From the NCBI GenBank assembly GCA_030386875.1, contig CM059560.1:33350183-33414182 (forward strand): a stretch of DNA of 64,000 bases, given 5' to 3'. Each line of letters starts with the position of its first letter. The stretch's first letter is position 1. The notes below the pieces were generated by a model. That model saw only the letters and a program-made list of their open reading frames with translations, had not been told where the DNA came from and made no database searches. The position numbers and the translations under genes were made by a program. This DNA comes from Morinoia aosen (Eukaryota > Arthropoda > Malacostraca > Amphipoda > Talitridae). Of this stretch, positions 23,415-33,800 are shown in pieces.

Positions 23415-23832
23415 AATAAAAAGAAGAACCCCTGTAAACACGTACATCACATTTATTGCAAACATTTCGACATTATTAAAATTCAATTATCAGTGCTGAA
23501 AGATAGATAAATAAAAATTAGTAAAAATCTCATTGAAACATGTATTTATATATACGGTATATATATTCCACAAAACTCTCTAAATGCCTAAGAACCCTAA
23601 TTTATTTTCATTCATACACAAACAGTTGCACACTCCTAATTCACACAAGCAGACATCTGCACGCTAATCCATACAACAGCGAACACATACTTTAGTTTCA
23701 TACATACACACACACACAGAAGTTTTTCATTTTTCTCATGTTTCAGCACTAATGATAGAATTTTAATAATTCCGAAATGTTTGCAATAAATGTGATGTTC
23801 GTTTTTACAGTGATTGTTCTTTTTATTTTAAA
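23415..23832. mobile_element. Penelope-like terminal sequence with inverted arms (fossil)
   Basis: The arms of about 90 bp (AGAATAAAAAGAAGAACC at the left, its inverse at the right) face each other around about 240 bp of CA-rich sequence. The left arm and interior match the non-coding end of the Penelope-like fragment at 40926-41660, sharing TATATATTCCACAAAA and TCATACACAAACAGTTGCA. The piece has no coding region and is an old remnant. Confidence 0.65.
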
Positions 23833-24289
23833 AGTAAGATTCTCGAAGAATCGCCCTATTGGAAATATCATTCTATTTTAGAATAGGGTTTTAGAAATCA
23901 GAAAACTTATTTGTTGTACTTGAATGTTAAAATTTACGGTTTAATATGCTGTTATTTATTATGTTAGATGCTCTATTTTAAATATTCAAGTTAAGCATTT
24001 CGTTCTGATTGTATTATCTTTTTTCTTCGGCCAAGAACGCTGGTGGTACATGAGTATTTCTGAAATTCGGAATGCTTGCTTTTATTATGATTTCCTAGTC
24101 ACGTTTGTTCATCTTTTTATCCTGTATCTCAAATTCCTTCATGTCGGCCAGTTTAGTATTTTGCAATGCTTATTTGCTGCGGGCGTAACTTTGTTTTTAC
24201 TAATTTGTGTCATGCGTTGTAAACGAAGAAGCACAAGTGTCATAACATGTGTTGAAACATGAACAATATTTCTTTCACTATATGTGATA
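23833..24289. other. AT-rich spacer before the minisatellite
   Basis: No credible gene; a 70-codon frame at 24050-24262 has membrane-like composition but no other support. Confidence 0.35.
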
Positions 24290-24763
24290 GAGCACATGCA
24301 ACACATCCCTGCAGTAGGTGGAGTACATGCAGAACATCCCTGCAGTAGATGGAGTACATGCAGCACATCCCTGCAGTAGGCGGAGTACATGCAGCACATC
24401 CCTGCAGTAGGTGGAGTACATGCAGAACATCCCTGCAGTAGATGGAGTACATGCAGCACATCCCTGCAGTAGGCGGAGTACATGCAGCACATCCCTGCAG
24501 AAGGTGGAGTACATGCAGAACATCCCTGCAGTAGATGGAGTACATGCAGCACATCCCTGCAGTAGGTGGAGTACATGCAGCACATCCCTGCAGAAGGTGA
24601 AGTACATGCAGAACATCCCTGCAGTAGATGGAGTACATGCAGCACATCCCTGCAGTAGGCGGAGTACATGCAGCACATCCCTGCAGTAGGTGGAGTACAT
24701 GCAGCACATCCCTGCAGTAGATGGAGTACATGCAGCACATCCCTGCAGTAGGCGGAGTGCATG
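24290..24763 (+). repeat. 31-bp minisatellite, array 1 (about 15.3 units)
   Basis: Units of exactly 31 bp (GAGTACATGCAGCACATCCC plus TGCAGTAGGTG), starting at 24290 and every 31 bp after. Variants follow a three-unit order for much of the array: an AACATCC/TAGATG unit, a CACATCC/TAGGCG unit, then a CACATCC/(T/A)AGGTG unit, giving a 93-bp higher-order repeat. Because 93 is a multiple of three, long open frames appear on both strands; they are artefacts of periodicity. Confidence 0.95.
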
Positions 24764-24860
24764 TGTTAGATAGTTAGGGCGGTGAATCCACGTTGGGCGC
24801 CAAATTGTTAGATAGTTGTTTAGGCGGATCCACGTTGCATGGGCGCCAGTTATAGGTTAT
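24764..24860 (-). other. Possible LTR-element primer-binding-site remnant, duplicated (fossil)
   Basis: On the minus strand TGGCGCCCAACGTGG is preceded by an AACAA-type end, as at the junction of a 5' LTR and a tRNA-Lys-type primer-binding site. A second, altered copy about 60 bp away shares GGCGCCCA, ACGTGGAT and AACTATCTAACA. No gag or pol was seen nearby, so this can only be a scrap of an old LTR element. Confidence 0.4.
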
Positions 24861-25499
24861 TTAGGTGGGCGAGTCCTGTTTCGGCCCGATTTGAGAATAA
24901 TTTAGGTTGGTCCTTCTTGGGAGCCACCTTTAATAGTTTCCCTATTTTAGGGTTCTGAGGGGCGTAATTTCAGAGGCTTTGATTCCGGAGGAATCTTCCA
25001 GATATTTTTCAGGGAAAAGAGAAAAGTCAGGTTCTGCTGACTTAATTTTATTGAGTTGGGGATTGCCCACAGTTTTCAAGTTGCGAATATTATTCGGTAA
25101 TTTTGAGTCCGATCTGGTTACAAGGTTTGAAGATTTGAGCTGTTTTTCAAGCTTTCGAAATTGGAGCCGAAGCGAAATCGAGCTAAGTAGTTTTTCGCGT
25201 TGATAAGACAGGCATCGAAAGTTAAGAGCCGAAATGATATTCAAGCTATGGAGCTTACAAGCTTCGAGGTTTGAGCCGAAATGAAATTAAAGCTGTTTCC
25301 AAGTTTTTGGTTTTCGTATTTCCATTCAAGTTTACTTCTTAATTTTGCCTTTGAAGTTTTTCTATTCAAGATGTTTTTCTATCGTGATGGATGTACGTTT
25401 CTAAAGTATCTGTGATACGCGAGTTCAGTTATGCGGGGAGGATAATTTTCCCTCCTATTAAATTACATAGGCACTAGTCGACATATTTATTTCTGACCT
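24861..25499. other. Unassigned sequence between the two minisatellite arrays
   Basis: Contains repeated GAGCCGAA(A/G)(T/C)GAAAT and CAAGCTT words around 25130-25300 and short overlapping frames on both strands. It could be LTR or leader sequence linked to the adjacent primer-site-like motif, but nothing proves it. Confidence 0.3.
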
Positions 25500-25663
25500 A
25501 ACAACATGCAGTACATCCCTGAAGTAGGTGGAGTACATGCAGCACATCCCTGGTGTAGATCGAGTACATGCAGCACATCCCTGGTGTAGATCGAGTACAT
25601 GCAGCACATCCCTGTAGTAGGTGGAGTACATGCAGCACATCCCTGCAGTAGGCGGAACACATG
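25500..25663 (+). repeat. 31-bp minisatellite, array 2 (about 5 units)
   Basis: Same 31-bp unit and orientation as array 1, with GAGTACATGC starts at 25531, 25562, 25593 and 25624. Two units carry GGTGTAGATC in place of GCAGTAGGTG, a variant not seen in array 1, so the arrays have drifted separately. Confidence 0.95.
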
Positions 25664-27622
25664 ATAGGATTAAAAGCAGGTAGAAACCTCACGATCAATC
25701 GGCGAAATCTATTTTCCTGCAGTGGCTCTCTGTAGTAAGTACGACAAGAATTAAGGAATATCAAAAGCCTATAGGTCCACAACATTTGTGTTTCCTTGCA
25801 GGGATTGGCTGAACATTGAGGTCTAAAAATAAGTTTTCGAACTATTAGTGACCTGCTTGATTTAAATATAACCAGAATATTTTTTCGATGTATTATGGGA
25901 ACGTTTACAAAGAAATTTTAATGTGAAAATACTGCAATTGCAATAGAAATGACAAGCCTACTTCAATTTCACACTTCAGGGACATATTTTGCCGTGAAAA
26001 AACAATTGCAAATTTCAAAATTGTGATGAACAGTTTCCAAAAGATCTGAGCAATTTTCATAGCATGAATTTTTCGCCGGAGCGTCTTTAATATAATTTAT
26101 AAACCGCACAATTGTGTATAGCATCTGCACAGGGCGGCTAAAATTATAAACGGATGCTCCAGCAAATACGTTAAACTTGATTTATATGTTATCGTTTTTC
26201 AGTATTCAACGAGCAGAAACAGCTTCACATTCGTTGGGCTGGAGGGCTGAGCACTGAAAACACTAAAGCAGAAAAGAGCGATACATGCTCTGCGTATCCT
26301 TTCAGAAGAAGGAACCTGCGTTCGCGAATAGTTCACTAATGGTTTTTAAAGATATGCACTAAAGCAGCATTCGGTCACGGCCAGCACGAGGAGGAGCTTC
26401 ACGGACAATAAGGCACATTATGTGCTGCAACAAAGAGCCTCTGTATGCCGGCGCATAAAATCCCTCAACTTGCCTCCTGTACCCTCACAAGTTGGCAGCC
26501 GTGCTACGGGAGGGAGACAATCGTGCCTGAACTGATTTTGTGCCGCCGGTGCTCATCTCAAGAGACTCTTGAGACTGTCGACTGTATGTAGAGCCACAAA
26601 ACTTTCTTGAATTTGGTAGAACTGAAAACCCGCGCGGATGAACCTTTAACTGCGCCTTGTGTTTTCTCCCAGATTTATTGCCTTTATAAAGTCTTACATG
26701 AAGTAGTGCATCCCCGTCGTCAAAAATAATAGCAGTTTTGCAAATAATAACGCTTATTCAACCATCATAATTTTTTTAAATGAACAGCTTTAGTGCAAGT
26801 CCTTTTTTCTTCCGTTTCCTTTTCTTTGTGTATGTTAGGATCATAGCGGAATGAATTCCGATGAATGTAAATAAACAACAAACCCGAATACCTCTAATTT
26901 TAGACTTTCTGCAGTGTTTATGCATTTAGTTTACACGGAGCTAGTAAATACAGACTGAATACTGAAACAAGCAACAAACTGTTTTGTTGAGGAGGGGGAT
27001 GGTCAAGTGATAGTCTACTACGAGCTTTGTCTGACACAAGTGTTGTATCATGAGCAGGTGCTAATTCACATTAAACCAACATTTTTAAGGAAAGCATAAA
27101 ATTACGAACTATTTAAAAGTTTAAAACTCTGATTGAAAAATTATGACTCGCTTGTGTTACTGCTTTTTCTTCGCTGTGACTCTGCGTTTCATGTTTATTT
27201 GCTTAGTAAGATTCTCAATGTGTGAATTGCTGGTCCTAAAATTGTCAAGGACCTGTTTTTACCTCTACAGATCGAAGAATTTTTGCCCATTGTTAGCAAT
27301 TAATTATTATCGTTGGTGAGTTTACTAAAGTGAAATTGTACATGAGTTCAGGAACGTGCCAGGTCAAAAACGTACGATATTTTAACAAAGTAAATTCCTG
27401 CGCCAGATTGACAAATAATATCACGTATGATGTAGATATAATAGAGGAAATTTTTTGATGAAGAATCATTCACTTGCTAGTCAACTCTTACCTTTTCATT
27501 GATTTAGGGTCACAATGTTTCCTTCATCACTTTAAAATAACTATTGCCATTTTGTTCTTCAGCGCTTTTAAAAATCCTGAGCTAGGAAGCTCGGCTGTAA
27601 TTTACCACACGTTTAATTTCAG
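25664..27622. other. Upstream region of the secreted-protein gene
   Basis: No coding exon was recognised. The sequence is AT-rich with a GC-richer patch near 26200-26560. The promoter and 5' non-coding exon of the gene starting at 27674 should lie here, but no TATA or initiator stood out. Confidence 0.35.
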
Positions 27623-27673
27623 GGGCAAACATCAACAGAATTCAGTGCAAGGTAAACATACACTTTTGCTGCA

Positions 27674-27859
27674 ATGCGACCGTCACTAGTGTTGGTGTTG
27701 GGGCTGTTGGCTGCGGTGGCGTGCGCGCGTGACGTGACCACGTCCCGACGCGACGCGGCGGCCTGGTCGTCGTGTGAGGGCACGCTCTGCGCCAGGATCC
27801 AGGACGAGGCGGAGGGGCTCGCCAGGGTCAAGCTCTTGAGGAGTTACGTCGTCGAAACC
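27674..27859 (+). CDS. Exon 1: signal peptide and N-terminus
   Basis: 62 codons from the ATG, beginning MRPSLVLVLGLLAAVACA and ending in SYVVET. The donor ACC|GTGAGT follows at 27860 in phase 0. It is GC-rich compared with surrounding DNA, as expected for a coding exon. The start is chosen because it opens a textbook signal peptide. Confidence 0.75.
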
Positions 27860-30800
27860 GTGAGTTGGGGGCGTTTATTAGACGCGTGCAACATGAAGAT
27901 GTGTGTGTTACGTCGAAACCGTGAGTTGGGGCATTTATTAGACGCGTGGAACATGAATGTGTGTTACGTCGTAACCGTGAGTTGGGGGCATTTATTAGAC
28001 GCGTGAAACATGAAGATGTGTGTGTTACGTTGTTACGTCGAAACCGTGAGTTGGGGAATTTATATGACTCATGGAACATGAATGCGTGTGTCAATTAGCA
28101 TGATACGCTTATTTATGGAACATGAATGTGTGTGTCAGTTAGTGTGATACGCTTAGTTGCGAAACATGAATTTGTGTGTTGTCAATTCGTGTAAGTGATA
28201 CGCTTATTCATGTTTCATTCGCAACATCCTACCATAATCCGTCACCCTTCTGTGTCTTAAAAATAAGATGCTTGAAAACATTTTTTTCCATTCTATAAAA
28301 AATGTTCTTCTGGGGCCGAATTTAAAAAATTATGCCGAGCTGTGCAGCTCGAGGCATATATTCTCCAGTAGAATTGGCCACGCTATGTGTTGTTTTTTCA
28401 AGGTAAAATCCTCAAATTTTAAATAGAAACACAACCCTGAGGATTATGGAAAGAAAAACACAACACAATGCGCAGCTTAGTCGGCAGAAGAATTTCCGCT
28501 GCCGGCTACAGTACACCGGTCAGAGATATGAATTGTTACAATATCCGGCCCTTGAGTGATCGATACAACTGTACCTTTTTAAATTTGTGCATATTCTTGA
28601 TATCTTGTTCAGAGTAGTACAGTAGACTAATTCTTAAATTTTTATTTATTGAATTCCAATTTTTCATCAAATGGATTTCTAAAGTATAGTGGGCGTAAAC
28701 TGAAAATATCACATCGAGATTACATGCGAGCGTGCGCGTTTGTTACCTTATTTGTCTAAGGAATCAAAAGTATGATAACATGTATGTTTTCTCAAGTACC
28801 TTCCTTAGAATGTACGTTTCTCCCCGCTTTCATTGCCATCGCTTCATGTCTTATTCAAATTCTTTCAAATAATCATTCATTTTGACTGGTGGATGAGCAA
28901 ACTAGATGATGTCAACAGAGAGGCCTAGAGAAGCACACATGGATGAAATCTTCGTCAAAACCTTTAATGTCACCAGTTTTTTATTTTAAATTACGTGTTT
29001 AATCCAAAGAATACATGCTGTGGTACATGAAGAAGAATGTTCCATTAGATTATTAGAGATACGCTGTGTTGCTGCAAAAAAAGCAGTTTATTTCCAACAA
29101 AGATGGTACAAAAAGATAGTACTATCATTGGTTTTTAAAATATCTTAATGTTCATTCTCTTAGATGATACACACACATGAGTATTGTAATACCCATGTCA
29201 CTAGTCGAAAAGAAATGATTGAGGGCACTGTACTCTAAATGTCGCTTAATCTACATTTGATGATACATGTAATGATAATTATAAGAGACAACACAATTCA
29301 TGGACGATGCATTTTCATTGTGGGGTGAAAACACTTTTGACAGTTTACATGGCATAAAACTTTGAAATTCTTGACGCCAGGAAATAATATTTGAATTTCT
29401 TGTTTAGGCAGATGTTCATATAGGATGATGAGAGTACGTTCGTGCCAGCCACTCAGAGCCAGAGATTGTATAGGCTTTTTTCATTACTGTAACACCACAG
29501 TTTTGTTCCGAAACTTATTTTTCGTTTGCGGCGACCGCAGGTGCGTTTGCTGGACCACCTCATGGAGTCGATGGACAACGAGCTCATTGAGATCGCTAAG
29601 GAGATGAGCGAATTTGCCGGCCCTCACTGCCACAGCGCCCACAGTATCTTGGCTACCGTTGTCGAGGCGAGTCTCAACTCTAACTTAGAATTTAAAACAA
29701 AACTAGCTTGAACAATTCATGTACCACAAGTGATACATCACGGTAGAGGAAACAAGGTATAGTCACTTCTATGGAGGAAAATACACCTCCTCTTGGTCGG
29801 GTAGTCAGGTATTATTTCAACGGCTTTAACTTTATGACGTCACCATTTTGACATGTCGTTAAGCCAGTAGTGGTGCCAGATTTGGAGCTAGCAGTGTTGC
29901 CAGATGCAATATGAGCGCTGCTATTGGTTCGTTGCCATGAACTTAACATTGCCACACGGTCGACGAAAAAAATACTGGTTGATCCTAATATACCTTGTTC
30001 CTTCTACCATGTGATACTAATAGGCTCAACGGCCTCTAGACCAAACGAATGAAACTTGATTTTAAGGCGCAAAACAGTGTTTAACTTAGTACATGTAACC
30101 TTGTCTCAGCCTGAAAAATGTGAAATATTCATTTATCACAAGCATATATATACGGCAGGTAAGACCCAAGAATAAATTTGATTTCTCACTCGTAAACTGA
30201 AACATTGTGGACTAAATAGGCTATGAAGTTTCTACATGCGGCGTTCTCTCAAACGAGGAACAAATTCTGAGGCAAAGCTCGGAAATTAATTTAATGCACT
30301 AATTATTCTAACACAGAAATGTAATTAGTCAAATATCAGAGACAGATTCGCTAATACCAATTCTTCGTCGATAAATAATGCTGGTTGAGAGTGTATATAC
30401 TCAGCCCTTACAAATTAACTCCTGTTCAGAAATTTGGCTACACTTCGTTAGCGGTAAGTTCCTTAACTATTTCATCAAATCGAGCTGTGACGTTAGGTCA
30501 TAACGTGCCAATTTACGCTCTCACTCCAATAAATTTAAATTCAGTTCTTGTATCTGAGCTGATGTTCTTCCAATATCGGCTTCAGGCGAAGCGCTTCAAT
30601 TCAGTGACATAGTTACGCTAAATCACTGGACAGAAGTGACGGTCGCCTTTCATTGGTGACGGTTGCTTCAAATTCGCCTGAAAGTCGCACTGCTCAATGC
30701 TTCTCCATGTACAGGAAAAAAAATAGTGCGTTAGGTGATAATTAAGAACTCCGTTGTTCATATTCATTGGAACGAGCAGAACCCGTGGAAATTCCACAGA

Positions 30801-33800
30801 CAATGTCATCAATAAGCTTTGGGGACCCGTGAGAAAATTTTGTCGACATTATTTACCAAATTTGAACATAACATATTCTAACCTATCTTGTCCTAACCTA
30901 TGCTAACCAAATCTATCCTAACATAACTTTAACCAACGTCATCCTTAGGCTAGGTGGACCCGTGAAAAAATTTGGTCAACATTACCTAACAAATTCTTAC
31001 ATAATATATTTTAACCTAACACATCCAAAACTAACATATGCTAACCTATCCTATCTCAACCTATCGTATCCTAAGTGAAGCTATCCTGATAATAAGGCAA
31101 ACATAAAAACATCAACTCGTAAAAATTTTTGTCGACATAACCTACCTAACCTACCCTAACCTAACTTACCTAACACCTGCCCTAACCGAAGCTATACTTA
31201 TAATATGTCAAAAATAAAAAAACGTGTACCCGTGAAAAAATTTCGTCAACATTATCGAACAAATTCGACCATAACCCATTCTAACCTAAGCTATCCTAAC
31301 CTAACATATTCTAACCTATCTCTTCCTGACCTAAGCTAACCAAACCTATCATGATAATATGTCAAACATAAATAACGTGGACCCGTGATAAAATTCTGTC
31401 AACATTACCAAACCTATCCTAACCTAAAAAAATTATTCAGGTTGATTAATAACGTTTTATCTATTTCCAGTTATAAAGTAATGAATATCGAATGAAGAGA
31501 AGAAAAAAGTTTATTTGAACGTTACAGGGAACGGGCTTTCTCAAGTTCAGTCCATGTTGTGGATAGGGTCATTCCATAATTGAGCCATCGTTCTTGTTTG
31601 AATTGAAACTCATATTGAAGATACAGTCAATCAGAGGTGTGTATTTGCGTGTCAAATTGGCTCACTGTTCAGTAACAGAGATACCCCGCTGTGTAAGCCA
31701 GATACACCTTTGTGTATCATAGATACCCCTCAGTGTATCAGATGTACACTTCAGTATACACTTCAGTAGATGTACACTTCAGTAAACCTTGGTGTATAAG
31801 CCATGCACCGTTATGCATCAGAGCCATAGCTCGTTGGTGTCAGAGATACGCTGGTTTGCTTCACAGATACGATAATCAGAGCATGCCTATAACACCACAG
31901 TTTTCTTTAGAAACTTATTTTAACTCGCGTATTTTGACTTTTGTTGTCGCTTCTAATCTTGTGATTCGTGTAACCCTTCCAGAAGCGTCCCAAAACAGGA
32001 AACCACGAGCTGTCGGCTGGTATCATGGAAGAATCAACTGCTCAGGTAAAGTTCGCTAGAAGCTTTTTAAAACAAGGTGGCAAACTGAACACCCACGATT
32101 GAAAATTTCGAAAAAGATAAAAATAACGCAATTGACCAAGTTAACTTGAAATTTCACCTCGCCTTATCATCATCCACGTACTATACGCGTCATCATACGG
32201 ATAACAATGTAGATAACGATTTGTTATCGATTATCCTCCCTATATGATAACTCATTGTTGCATTCGATTTATTTTTAACATTTTTATTCCACTTTTCCAT
32301 CGTGTTTAAAGTTTTAAAAACTTTAGTCTTTTCCATGCTTGAATTTTACCTGCTGAAATATCACGATCATGTTCTTCACAGTTAAAGTAACGTCGAATAG
32401 TTAGTGAAATTTGTTATAAGTCAAACTCTGATTCATGTTCCATTACAATTTTGTTTCTATATTTTTAATTTGCATAGTGTATTTTATGCGTATGATTTTT
32501 ACCCTCACAGCGACTAGAGAACGGGCCCGACAGTGTTGAAGATCTCTCTGTCGGCATTGATACAGACGACCAAAGGTGGGGAACAAAGTCAGAAAATATA
32601 TTCTCTATCATGTCAAATTTCCAGGAATATCACAATGAAATTAGGTTCGGCAGTGTCTCAGATTATCCATGTTGAGGGACATTTTTCGACTGGAATACCG
32701 GGTGTCCCTCAAAAATGTCCCCGACTATTTTATTAATTATATCTCCGCCCAAAGTTAACATATTTGACCTTTATTTTTATAAAGTAGTAAATTTAGTTTC
32801 CTTTTCGAAGAATTTAAGTTTTGGAAAATCGTTTAATAACCCTTTTACAGTGTTCGATTTACTGAAAGAGATATAAAAATTAATTGTTCAAAGGAAAAAT
32901 TTCAAAAACTGTACCCTGGTGTTCTTCTTCATTTCTCAATAACTATTGTTAAAAATAATAGCACAATGATGTATCCTACTTATCACCAAGTATTTAAACC
33001 CTCTGAGAGGTTATTTACTTTACCTAAGACTTTACTTCTCTTATTTCATAAGTACAAAATAAAGAAGAATATCAATCTCTGTTTGTTACAAACACGAAGC
33101 TAGTTGCACATAGTAGTCGTAAACAATCTCACCTTAATATAGGGTCCTATTATAGAAGCGGTATAAGCCAGTTTACTCAGATTTTAGTCGAGAGTAGACA
33201 AGTGAGATGGAATCTCAAATGGGGAAATAGAAATTTATAGAAGAGTAGGCATAGGTACATTAAGAATAAGTTCTGGATAGCCTACCTTAAGATTCTTGCT
33301 CGTCCCCAGACCAATTTATGTACACCTCTGAACTGAAACGAATATTCGGACAGCTACCTTACTGAGCGTGAGGGTGAGTGGTCCCCATGCGATGGGGAAA
33401 CTGGTTCGCCTGGCGAGTGTCGCGACAAAACAGACATTAAAACTCGGAGATCCTGAATTATCAATCTAACACACTTTCTGAAAATAATTTTCCTCTCAAT
33501 CTCTTTTTTTTCCCGGAATTCTATACGTATTTTATACAGAGTTTACCTAACCCTTCCCCACACTGCTCATCTGCATAATGACTTTTGACTCTTTCATATC
33601 AGTTATTCTTACTTCATGCACTCGGCCTTCAAGTATTTAAGAATATAGGTTCCCGCTTTATATTTTCTGCCTTATTTTTTCTAAGCTGGAGTTCTGGTAA
33701 GCATCACCTAGCCGTCCGAACTCAAAATCAAGGATATATTTCATTAGGATATGTTTCAGGATTTGATATTTTTAAATTTCCGTTAATTTTTATTCGAGTA

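Noticed and set aside
24139-24762. Long Cys-rich open frames across the minisatellite on both strands
   Set aside because: All frames are open because the higher-order period is 93 bp. The residues merely repeat the unit, with no start context or signal peptide.
24290-24763. CRISPR-like regular repeat array
   Set aside because: The 31-bp units are head to tail with no unique spacers, and the DNA is eukaryotic. It is a minisatellite.
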